From Adiantum capillus-veneris (lineage: Eukaryota; Streptophyta; Polypodiopsida; Polypodiales; Pteridaceae): DNA of 64,000 bases. A program made the position numbers and the translations under genes. Below, in pieces: positions 54,600 through 64,000 of this stretch. Each line of letters starts with the position of its first letter. Within the stretch, counting starts at the first letter, position 1. The stretch covers positions 153,814,793-153,878,792 of the forward strand of contig CM043958.1 in the NCBI GenBank assembly GCA_014529385.2, given 5' to 3'. The notes beneath the pieces are model-generated. The model did not search any database. It was not told where the DNA came from and saw nothing but the letters and a program-made list of their open reading frames with translations.

Positions 54600-55335
54600 A
54601 GAAAGGCGCGTATGAAAGCCAGGAGAGAACGAGAGCAAACGGCTCTATCTGAGGAGTTAAAACACACAGAGGATAGATTAGAGCAGTTAGAGGATCTAGC
54701 TAGTCTAAGCTCACACATTGCGTCAACCATAGCACCCAAGGAAATAGCAGAACCCAAAAGTGCAGGATCAGGAGGATCAGTGTTGGCAGAAAAGGTAAAT
54801 GAGCCGTTAGACGCACTTTTAAAAGCTTACAAAGCCAGACTAAAAAACAACCAAACTCAAGAGCAAAGATAGATGACTTATCCATATGTTGAAATAGAAA
54901 AATAGAGGTTGGAAATGTGTCGAAAGATGATTGAAACAACTCAATCCTTGATAGAAAACCCGCTTGGTAAACCTGCAAGTTGGCATGAAGTACCAGCTCC
55001 AACCCCTATCAAACCACCTTTAGAGAAACAAGTAGAAATGAAGGAAAGACTCACGAATTCCTCTGAGTCTAGGGTCTCGAGAGCCTATCATAGTGCCAAA
55101 TACAACAGATGAGACAAGTGAGGGGTTCCAGCCTAAAACATTGGTAGAAATGGGTAGGGATTGTAACGGTCTAGATGATCTGTGGAAGCAAATCTGTGAT
55201 GCCAACGAAGCTAACAGGGTGAGTTACCATATAAATAGCACGAGAAAAGAGAAAAATGAGATCTTACCTCCCATTGAAGAATTTGAGGCAATATCACAAA
55301 TGAACTTTGATATGCATTCGCAAGGGGGAGACTAG
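54600..55335 (+). pseudogene. element 2 gag-protease linker, charged and helical
   Basis: MKARREREQTALSEELKHTE... is a likely coiled coil (54612-54872), followed by frame-broken charged sequence up to GRDCNGLDDLWKQI (55150) and the protease region. No enzyme motif. Confidence 0.6.
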
Positions 55336-55388
55336 GGATCAGTTAGTTCGGGGCACAGCCAACCAGACTCACTAAAAACTCTACCCTC

Positions 55389-56256
55389 TTACCTAGGAGA
55401 GTATGAAGCCAAGTATGAGGTGAGAGAAATCCCATCCCAAAGACTTTCTTCTAACAGAGTGATGGATTCACAAGGGTTGATTGAGTTGCTGTCCACCCCT
55501 ATGGCATGTACAATCACATTAGCCGAACTCCTGAGGTTACGACCAAACATGTGGACCACCGTAGGCAAACTCCTGAGGTTACGACCAAACATGTGGACCA
55601 CCGTAGGCAAACGCTTAGAAAAATTTGGAGTGAAAGACCCCACCTCGAAGCTTCAAGAAGGGATCAGAGAATTGGACAAGCCTCAACTAAACACTAGGCC
55701 AGTACCCTTAAATAAGGTTGGAGAATATTGTGAGGGGGATGATGGAAACACCACGCTACCAGTAGAATTCCAGGGAGTAATTTCCAAAGCTATTCTAGAC
55801 AGTGGAGCAGGAGTCGCTATTGCCACTAAGGAAATCTGGAAAAAATGGGGAAAACCAGCTTTGAGAGCTACCATAATGAAATTGCAACTGGCAGATGGGT
55901 TCATGGAGAAGCCTTTAGGACTCTTAGAAAAAGTAATTGTCACCTCGTGCGGAATCGAGTATGAGCATACATTTGCAATAGTCGCTTTTGACAAAAAGAA
56001 CAATTACGAGATCATCTTGGGAAGACCATTCATGAGACAACTAAAGATGGTCCATGATTGGGGTTACGACTACATATACCTCAGACATGGTGAAACTACA
56101 ACCAAAATACACCTAAAAGACCATAGTTACAAAGATGTGAACCAGACACCAGTGGAAGAGTTTGATTCAGCTACATTGGCAGGGTCCGAACTCCCAGCAT
56201 GGTTAGGGCAACAAAAAGAGCTATGGATGTACCGAGCTTCACATGTGGAAGCTTAA
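55389..56256 (+). pseudogene. element 2 protease region
   Basis: Retropepsin active site ILDSGAG (D-S-G at 55798-55806), then IATKEIWKKWG, and the second conserved block YEIILGRPFMRQ near 56004. This site keeps the catalytic DSG. A 45-bp tandem duplication upstream (from 55530: CTCCTGAGGTTACGACC...) repeats 15 residues in frame. Open for 278 codons, then a frame change leads to the linker at 56199. Confidence 0.83.
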
Positions 56257-57149
56257 AAAGAGAGGAATTAGTCTTAGAAAGAGCTATTGAGGACAAGGAT
56301 TATATTCCGGAACCTTTTCCTGAGGATGCCTTGGAACCTCTGGAATGGGAACACATACTAGCAACGTTGGATGTCTGTACCATTACAGATAGTCCAATGA
56401 CAAAATTTTGCAATTAGGATGGCTATGATGTGCTACCCTATTACATGGTAAGCCTTATACGAGGAGGAGATGAGATTGTAGAACCACCAGAACAAGAAGA
56501 GTTTTATAACTCCTCTGAGCATCTGGAGGTAAATAACGATGCAGATAATGAGTGTTCAGATAGCTCAAGCGAGCGTGGGGAGAAAACACCGAATATCAAG
56601 TTTTATGATTTTGCCAATCAGCACCCTAGACGCCAGAAATGCTATAGGAGAAAACGAGCAGAAAACAAAATGAGAGAGAACCTGATGCCCAGGATAAAAG
56701 ATAAAACTCACTATCTAATGCTTGTCAAAGCAGAGGATTGTGTAAAAGACCAAATATCAGGAAGATTCTCGAGAGTGCGAAGGGAACGGACTAAAGAGGA
56801 AATAAAACAAGTACGGAAAGCTAAAACAGAAACAAAATCAAAAAAATCTCAAAAATCAAAACAAGAAACAACAAAAGACCCAGAGTGGACCAAATTGGAG
56901 CGTAAAAAGAAATACCAAGAACTAAAACGGTCTTTACGAGAGGTATGGACTACTGATGGAGAAAGTGATGGTAAGGAGGAGTCAGAAAAAGGAAACATGA
57001 ATGTACCATCACACTATCGAAAATTCACCATCCAGGACAGAAAAATCATAATGACACCACCAGTCAGGGAAATAATAAACCAGGAATCTTACGATGGACC
57101 GGAAAATGCAAAATGGATAAACCTCGCTGAACTAGGTGAAAAGCCTTAG
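56199..57149 (+). pseudogene. element 2 protease-RT linker
   Basis: Begins EELVLERAIEDKDYIPEPFPED, homologous to 22640-22700, then an acidic region and a very basic stretch (KAKTETKSKKSQKSKQETTK, about 56820). It ends with a WINLAELGEKP block just before RT. A stop at 56415 breaks it. Confidence 0.7.
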
Positions 57150-58130
57150 CCGGCAACTGATTTAGAGCTGAAGAAGAAGAATAGTTAAAACAACTTCTCA
57201 AGAAGTATAAAGACATGTTTGCATGGTCCTACAAAGACCTCAAAAGAGTTGATCCATCGATATGCCAACATACAATTCCTTTGAAATCAGATGTCAAACC
57301 TAGCAAACAACGTCCTTATACATATAATGACACATTTGCTAAACGAATCAAAGAGGATATTGACAAGCTGATGGATGCTGAATTCATCTATGAAATCAAG
57401 CATACAGATTGGATGTCACTCATTGCAATTGTCCCCAAAAAAGAACGGAAAGCTGCGAGTGTGTGTGAACCTCAAAAAGGTAAATGCAGCCACCATAAGG
57501 GATAATTATCCCTTCCCGATCACAGAACATGTACTTGAGAGGGTGGTCGGGAAACGGGATTTTTCCTTTCTAGATGGGTTTTCAGGGTATAACCAACTGG
57601 CAATGCAATAGAGGATCAAGACAAAACAGCATTTGCCACAGAATGGGGAATATATGCGTATAGAGTTATGCCTTTTGGCTTAACCAATGCACCAGCTACC
57701 TTTCAAAGGTTAATGACGCATGCGTTCAAAGAATACCTGAGAATATTCTTAGAAATATATATGGATGATCTCTGTGTACACTCTCTTCTACGAGAGGAAC
57801 ATATTGACCATTTACAAAAGGTATTTGAGAAGTGTTGAACATATCAAATCTGTCTTAACCTGGAAAAGTGCATTTTTATGGTTAGGCAAGGCCGCATCTT
57901 AGGACACATTGTCTCAAGAAATGGCATAACCACTGACCTAGACAAAATCAAAGTCATAGTAGACCTGCCCAAGCCTACTAACGCAAAACAAGTGCAATCC
58001 TTCATGGGACAGTGCGGATATTATCAAAGATTCATATATATGTATGCAGTCATCGCACAACCTCTGTATTGTTTGTTAGTCAGTTTCGACTGGACTAAGG
58101 AGTGTGAAACTTCATTCGAAAAGTAGAAGG
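57150..58130 (+). pseudogene. element 2 reverse transcriptase
   Basis: Starts FAWSYKDLKRVDPSICQH, the usual opening of Tat/Athila RT. Then RVCVNLKKVNAATIRDNYPFPI (near 57450, after a frame change), FSFLDGFSGYNQL, PFGLTNAPATFQ (near 57675), EIYMDDLCVHS with the catalytic YMDD at 57758-57769, and ILGHIVSRNGI near 57900. Stops and two frame changes interrupt it. Confidence 0.87.
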
Positions 58131-58139
58131 AAAACCTTG

Positions 58140-58545
58140 TATCAGCACTTGTACTTAAGGCACGAGATTGGGAAAAGATATTCCATGTTCACATTGATGC
58201 TTCTGCATATGCAATCGGGAGTATTCTGGCTCAACCTGGAGATGGGACAATGGATTTCTCAGTTTGTTATACAAGTCGACAGTGAAATAGTGCAGAAAAG
58301 AACTACACAACCACCGAAAGAGAGGGGTTAGGAATGATTTATGCTGTAAAGAAATTTCGGCATTATTTGCTCGCAAACAAATTTGTGTTCTTCACAGATC
58401 ATCAAGCTCTTTTGTATATGGTAAATAAACCATGCAATACCTGGAGAATTGTACGCTAGTTTATTATATTGCTAGAGTTTGATTTAGCAGTGGTTGTCAA
58501 AAAGGGTAAAACACATCTACGGGCGGATCATCTTTCAAGGCTACA
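58140..58545 (+). pseudogene. element 2 RNase H
   Basis: FHVHIDASAYAIGSILAQP near 58185 carries the first catalytic D. Then come NYTTTEREGL, FVFFTDHQALLYMVN (second D, about 58400) and KKGKTHLRADHLSRLQNG at the end. A stop at about 58285 and a frame change break it. Confidence 0.82.
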
Positions 58546-58559
58546 AAACGGGGAAGCTA

Positions 58560-60150
58560 CTGAAGGAGTAGATGATGACATACCTGACGCTTATCTTTTC
58601 AATATTGAAATGATACCCAAATGGTCTCAGGAAATTGTTAGCATTCTTTCCTTTGGAGGTAGGTTTGATAACAAGGAAGATAGATCCAAATATCAAACAA
58701 TTCGACAAACAAAAAACTTCCAGTTGATTGTTGCAGGACGACTGTATCATCTAGGATTGGACCAGATTCTATAATTATGTATAAATCCGGAGGAATTCGA
58801 GTGTTATCTTGAAGAAGCACACGTTTAGGATTGTGCATTTCATTGTTCAACAATAAAAACACACCAGAGATTGAAACAATTAGGGATTTATTGGCCAACC
58901 ATGTATGCTGACACACATGCTTATGTTAACAATTGTACTATATGTAGTGCCAAATGACCAGTGGATCACGCGACATTGTTTCAGGTAAACATTGCACCTG
59001 CATGGAGTCAATATATCATTGATTTCTTAACCACAAGGACGTTTCCTGAAAACATAACAAGAGCACGGGAAAGGGCTATAGAGCTGGAGGCTCGCGACTA
59101 TAATTTAATTGGGAACCAACTCTATAAGCGAGGAAAGGACAATCAACTTAGAATCTGTGCAAGTGAAAGTGAATACCTATTGATTCTAGAACACACACAT
59201 GGAGGCATAAGTGGAGGCCATTTTTCAGGTGATAAGACGTCAAAAATTGTCTTAACCGCAAGAATATGGTGGCCTACATTGCATATGGATGCTGAGGAGC
59301 TTGTAAAGCGTTGTGACGCATGTCAGCGCACCAAGGTGTCGATAAAGAGAGATGAAATGCCACTACGGCCAATGATGGAAGAAAGGGCATGTGCAAAATG
59401 GGGCATTGATTTTGTGGGGCCTATTTCACCCCCTGCATATCGCACCCATACCCAATATATCAGCGGAAGCCAAGGCAACACAAAAAGCAGACGCAAGAAC
59501 CATTGCACAATTTTTGTATGAGAATGTCTGTAGTTACACTCAGCACTATGGGCATACCAGGTAGCTTACAAAACATCCATAGGAACAACACCGTACAACA
59601 TGGTGTTTGGCCTAAATGCTATATTACCCATAGAGTTTTTATTTCCAACTCTACGAGTAGCGAAATGCTTAGAATGGACAAGGCATGAGCTCTCTTCAAG
59701 AATAGATGATCTTGAAAAGCTAAATGAACTTCTCTTATGAGCTGTAGCTTCAATCTATGCTAAAAAGAGAAGACAAAAAGAATTTTTTGACAAGCATGTG
59801 CGCACGAAAGAGTTCAAAACAGGTGATTATGTACTTGTTTATACCTTGAAGCAACATGCCAAGAAACTTAAAAAGCGAGGGATGGGACCCTTTGTGATTA
59901 GTGACCTATCACAAAGTGGAGCTGTCAAGCTTGCTACATTAGCAGGTGAAGAAATGTCAAATTGGATTAATGGGTGTCGATTAAAGAAATATCATTTACC
60001 ACTAACACAGGATATGCCTCAACAAATCTATCAAGAAAAACAACGGATGAAGGAGAAACAGAGGGTTCGAGAAGAAGCTCAAGCAGAAGCAAAAGAACAC
60101 ATTGCAAAAAGATGGCTTCTACGACAACAACAACAGTGTGGCTCACCTTT
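58560..60150 (+). pseudogene. element 2 integrase with duplicated zinc module and deleted core
   Basis: Two successive H2C2-like modules. The first has histidines near 58819-58845, IYWPTMYADTHAYVNNCTIC and cysteines at 58934 and 58943. The second has HTHGGISGGHF, IWWPTLHMDAEELVKRCDAC and cysteines at 59312 and 59321. The core starts WGIDFVGPI (first catalytic D), but the sequence then skips to AEAKATQKADARTIAQF and, after another deletion near 59560, to SIGTTPYNMVFGLNA, so the second D and the E are lost. The C-terminal part has GDYVLVYTLKQ and GPFVISDLSQSGAVKL. Confidence 0.8.
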
Positions 60151-60159
60151 TTGAATAAA

Positions 60160-61310
60160 TGCTATCCGACTAACGAATTTTGATGAAGACACAGTGGAGC
60201 CAATAATTGCAGTCAAAGTGGTAGCAATCAAGTTGAATCGACGGAATTGCTTGATTTTGGAGCTCAAGCAAATCTAATCTCTTACAAATTATACAAACAG
60301 CTCAAGCCCACAGGTCAACTACATCCTACTCCACAAGTGTTGGAAAGTAGTACATCACATTCGCTCGAAACAGTGGGCTGGACTATATTGCATGTACAAG
60401 TACATTAATATATTTACCCACACAAGTTTTATGTGGTTGAGAATGCAAGCATACAACACCCCATGTTGTTGGGACAACCTTGGCAAAAAGAGTATAATGT
60501 GCAAATAGATTGGAATGCGGATGCGGTCAAAATTCAGCATGCACAAGAACAACAGGTGGTAGCCTTTGCTCCACAACCCCACAAGAAATAGATGGTAGCA
60601 ACACAATCACTAGATAAAGAACCAAAAGGATGGGTGCCACTAAAGAACAAAACGATATCGATGGCGACCAAACAGGGAACCGCCAACCATGTTCACTCCA
60701 ACCATAAAACAACATCGACCACAATCAAAAGATCAAGGTTAGCAACACGAGAAAAAAAAGTATGGGTGCGGAAGGATAGAGGTGACATGGCAAACAAACC
60801 ACAACACAACATCATGAGTCAAAAGGAGAAAACAGTTCAACCAAAAACCAAGGGAATAAAACAGATATGGATCCCCAAAAGAATGCTCAGTAACAACTTA
60901 AGTGCAACTTGCATTTGGATCCCAAAATCAAAGCAACAGAAACTCCCTTCAGTAGAAGCAAAATCGGTATACAGACACAAACTACATATGAAACCGGCAA
61001 ACCGATCTATGTGGGTGTCAATCAATAGCAAAACAATGACAACCGCGGCAGTAGCAATAAATCTATAAAAACCTCCAAAGCAAAGCTACAAATGGAAAGC
61101 AAAAGAGACACATGGCCAATTCCACCACGAAAATTCCCTCCAAGGAGACGACTACAGCCATATCGACAATAGCGGCAAACCAAGCGACTTTTGCAAGAAA
61201 GACGATCAAACAAAGAGCGGTAGAGTTACAACTTTTACTTGCAAAGAAAATCTGCCGACCAAATCAACAACAAACAGGAAACCTGAACGGCAAATGCCAA
61301 TAAGCATATT
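60160..61310 (+). pseudogene. element 2 extra ORF after integrase: second retropepsin-like fold and W-x-P-K repeats
   Basis: Downstream of pol. A retropepsin-like domain starts LDFGAQANLISYKLY (D-F-G-A at 60253-60264 where D-S-G-A would be active), with PMLLGQPWQKEYNVQIDW as its second half (about 60460). After a TAG near 60590 the frame 60592-61068 has five W-motifs: GWVPLK, VWVRKD, IWIPKR, IWIPKS and MWVSIN. Element 1's 1087-aa protein carries the same order of domains. The final part (61080-61310) is basic. No known function; the conserved pairing in two elements suggests a real family protein. Confidence 0.7.
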
Positions 61311-61467
61311 GCTTATACCCTCCTCTTGCACAACATTAATTTTTCCATGCATTGACCGAGTATGCATTATGTAGGGCCACAGTACACGGCCAAGAATAGC
61401 ACAATGTTTCACTCCATGCACGACACATGCTCCGAGGCGAGACCTTGTGGTCCGGGAGGACTCCGGC

Positions 61468-61481
61468 TAGGAGGGGGGGGG
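61468..61481 (+). other. polypurine/G tract at the right end of element 2
   Basis: TAGGAGGGGGGGGG after the extra ORF, in the position and with the style of element 1's tract. The sequence that follows (CGGCATTCTC) does not resemble an LTR start. Confidence 0.6.
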
Positions 61482-63060
61482 CGGCATTCTCAAATGCGGA
61501 CCCAATGGTAGAAAGAGCAAAAAAGGGTATGTTTTTTGACTATTTTTAATGGTTGTCGTTTGATTGCAAATTTTTTTTGACTAACCCAAGTACATATGCC
61601 CTTATATAGCATGAATAGACAAGTATATGGGGCCAAACGCCAAATCAAGCCCCTAGGTGTGTGTATATAAGTAAAAATAGCCATTTTTTGAGCAAAATAT
61701 TAAAAAAACGGAGAAATCCGGCCATAAAAATTACATGTGAGTATATATATTGTTTTGCGGTGATGTTTTTGATTTATTATGATTTTTGGGGATTTTTTGG
61801 GTTTAATTTGCTATTTTCCTTTCAATTTTACTAATTTTCGGCAAAAAAACTTCAAAAATACAAAAAGCAGGTGAAAAATGATTGTAATGAAAAACAAAAA
61901 ATATGGGGATGATCATTGACTATAGGACAACCCATGGTACAATGGGAGTGCAATTATATGAATGGAGCAAAAAGCGTGTTTTGGCCAGATTTTGACCGAA
62001 ACGTCAAATTTCTCATAAACTGGGCAAATGGAGTCCAAATCGAAAAATTTTGAGCCTAAACTGCATCTCGCAAGAAGTTGGGAGCACATGTCAAATTTCA
62101 TGGAAAGTGGTTCGGGGACCCCCATTATAAGAAATTTTCACTTCATTTAAGCTCATTTCTACTATTGACTTTTGAGAGAGAGCTCCTACCACCTAGAGCG
62201 AACGGGACTTCTAGCAGCTTCTACGACACACACGACCACCCGGCAGGCTCCAAAAATGAGAGGTAGGCTCACCACCTTGAGCTTTTCGTGCATGTTTGTT
62301 GTTTTGTCGCGAAAACTAGCGTAGGTTCACACTGGAAGAGAGCAGTAGAGACCTACAGGTAGAAGTGACCACCTAACGGCTAACCCAAAAGCAATGAAAC
62401 TTCATTGGAGGCTTACCCTAGCATAGGAGACCACTTTTGAATGACCAAAGGCAGTAGAAAACCATCGAGAAAAACCTAATTCCTAGAGTCCCGCAAGAGG
62501 CCACCAAATGGGAAATCGGGGGAAAGGCGCCCAAATGCTACTAAAACTCATGGGTAGGAGCATCTCGACATGCTTGACAAGTCTATATAGCCCACATGGC
62601 CATATGGTGACTTGAAGCGGCACTAAACTTCAGAAACGGCATCAGACACACAAAGCATCAAATAGCTCTCGCGGCCAAACCGCATGTCCTTTTACCACCA
62701 AACTTCACGAGCGGCTGTCCTAGACCATCAACAACCAAGTCCTATGGTGGTAGACCACCACAAGTCATCGAAGACATGAAAACACAACCACGGGTGCTTC
62801 CAGAGCGACAAATTGCTAAACGGAGCTCCGGTGAAGCCAAAGTCGACAAAAACCATATGGCAAGGATCCCCAAGGGACCGTGAAGCTATGGAGACCAACA
62901 TCAAGAAATTTTATCGCCGAAAAGCACTCCAAGAGTCAGAAAACAGTTCGGAGGCTCTGAAATCCACACAGGGAGTTTCTTTCTATCAATTTGACTTTTT
63001 TGTTGAAATAATGCTTAAAAGAGACTCCGGGCAGGTACCAGTAGCACCGCCAATATAATT
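61482..63060. other. unassigned stretch to the right of element 2
   Basis: AT-rich to 62100, with a TATA-like GTATATAAG near 61665. A mixed, CA-rich part follows with no motif. It may be a replaced LTR plus leader of another copy, because leader repeats of the same family begin at 63071, but I find no TGGCGCC primer site between. Confidence 0.35.
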
Positions 63061-63070
63061 TTCATCAGGA

Positions 63071-63947
63071 GACATTCTACGCGTAGGATGTCTCAAGGCC
63101 AAATCTGGGCACCAAACCTAACATTTCTCATCACACTCAGCTTTTGAATAGCCTGTACATGCTAGCCACCAAGTTTCATCACATTTGGACAAAAATTGAT
63201 CTCATATGCATCAAAAAATGCAAAGTCAGAGCATAGAGGCAATAATGGGCCATAAACCTACCAAAACCTGTCCAAATCAAATGAAACTTGCACAATACAC
63301 TCATGAGCACATGGCCAAGCTATCTGTGGGGTCACAAATGAAAAATAATGAAATAGACATCCTACGCGTAGGATGTCTAAATGACTAAATTGGCCCCCAG
63401 CTGATATTTTTCAGTTTCAGATCGCTTTATGACACTTTCATAAGCCCATATATCAAGTTTCAAGCCATTCCCATCACATTTGGCCCCCAACACCTCCAAG
63501 ATGCACTATTTGAGCCCAAAAACACTACACATGCTCTTACCAACACCAATTCTTGTCCAAATCAAAATCCAAGAGCAGGGCCATGTTCCACATGCCAAGA
63601 GCTACCCACAGAACCAATTTCAAGCTATTTTGATGAAAAAGACATCCTACGCGTAGGATGTCTCCAGCATGATTTTGACCTACTGTGCAAGAATTGACTT
63701 CATAGGGGCCATTAACATGGTGCAAGGAGCCTGTATATCAACTTTCAACCCATTTGAATATCATTTGCCACCTGTTGAGGACATCCTACCCAATTTGTAA
63801 GGCAAAAGCCTGAATCTGCCCAGAAATGCACTTTTTGATGCCCAAACCCAATTCCAATCACATAGCCATGTTCAACAGGTCAAGGACCACCAGCATGCCA
63901 AGTTTCACCAAAAACAGGCAAGATAGACATCCTACGCGTAGGATGTC
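63071..63947 (+). repeat. leader-type tandem repeats with four palindromic boxes 285 bp apart
   Basis: Boxes start at 63071 (one mismatch), 63356, 63641 and 63926: each step is exactly 285 bases. A half-box ACATCCTACCC at 63781 lies about midway between the last two. At 63354-63379 and 63924-63949 the perfect palindrome extends to 26 bp. The orientation of the half-box matches element 2. The repeat continues to or past the window end. Confidence 0.9.
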
Positions 63948-64000
63948 TAAATGATAATTTTTGGCCAGAATGATACTGTGAGCACATGTAGAGTTTCCCT

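Larger units (their letters stand above)
49205..61481 (+). mobile_element. element 2: decayed Tat/Athila-like retrotransposon with 3' extra ORF
   Basis: LTR with tRNA-Asp primer site, palindrome-bearing leader, gag with two zinc knuckles, protease, RT, RNase H, integrase, extra ORF and a G-rich purine tract at the right end. Protein order, primer site, leader and LTR sequence match element 1, so this is the polymerase-carrying form of that family. Every domain contains stops, frame changes or deletions. No matching 3' LTR is visible after the purine tract, so that end is deleted, displaced or replaced. Confidence 0.85.

Noticed and set aside
61482-62270. 3' LTR of element 2
   Set aside because: It follows a good polypurine tract, but the sequence does not start with TG or align with 49205-49947, so I left it unassigned.
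62520-62535. Possible tRNA-Asp primer site (GGCGCCC) before the 63-kb repeats
   Set aside because: Only six or seven bases match and no LTR end precedes it.
1-64000. Bacterial, organellar or viral origin
   Set aside because: No operons, ribosome-binding sites or organelle genes; elements have plant tRNA primer sites and target duplications. No caulimovirus-type movement or coat protein was seen.

Overview
The window looks like nuclear DNA from a land plant with a large, repeat-packed genome. Every recognisable protein comes from a mobile element. Primer-binding sites match plant initiator-Met tRNA (three elements) and tRNA-Asp (two elements). There are long AG/CT and GT/CA microsatellites and no bacterial or organellar gene order. 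I found no convincing host gene, tRNA or rRNA. A non-flowering plant is possible, because of a Penelope/telomerase-like reverse transcriptase relic and LINE debris, but this is a guess.

Layout. 0.56-6.6 kb: a decayed Ty3/gypsy gag (+) split by a short Copia remnant at 1480-5330 with both LTRs and the target duplication ATGAA. 6.7-20.1 kb: a Copia relic on the minus strand, split inside its gag by element 1 (8918-19380, minus strand). Element 1 is a 10.5-kb LTR element with a tRNA-Asp primer site. It has no reverse transcriptase or integrase but carries a 1087-aa gag-like protein. 21.2-23.3 kb: a diverged gag-protease relic. 23.4-27.6 kb: microsatellites, a LINE 3' end, an unusual reverse-transcriptase relic and a Z-DNA-prone tract. 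30.3-33.6 kb: a decayed relative of element 1. 35.6-45.9 kb: a decayed chromovirus (element 4) interrupted by element 3 (36727-44235, + strand, target duplication ATCTT). Element 3 is a young chromovirus whose leader holds a reversed copy of its own LTR. 46.5-47.7 kb: an AT-rich tandem array. 49.2-61.5 kb: element 2 (+ strand), a decayed, complete relative of element 1 with gag, protease, RT, RNase H, integrase and a 3' extra ORF. 63.0-64.0 kb: another block of the element 1/2 leader repeat.

Elements 1 and 2 are the unusual part. Their leaders consist of satellite-like units of about 142/285 bp, each carrying a near-invariant self-complementary box of 22-28 bp (half-site GACATCCTACG followed by its reverse complement). 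Four boxes at the right end are spaced exactly 285 bp apart. Element 1 appears to be a non-autonomous partner that keeps the gag-like and extra-ORF proteins but has no polymerase. Its reading frames meet at a correctly phased -1 slippery heptamer (AAATTTC) and then at an in-frame UAG followed directly by AUG. The extra ORF of both elements combines a retropepsin-like fold that has lost the normal DSG/DTG with recurrent W-x-P-K motifs. The second unusual feature is the roughly 660-bp inverted LTR after the primer-binding site of element 3, which would fold any transcript into a long hairpin.
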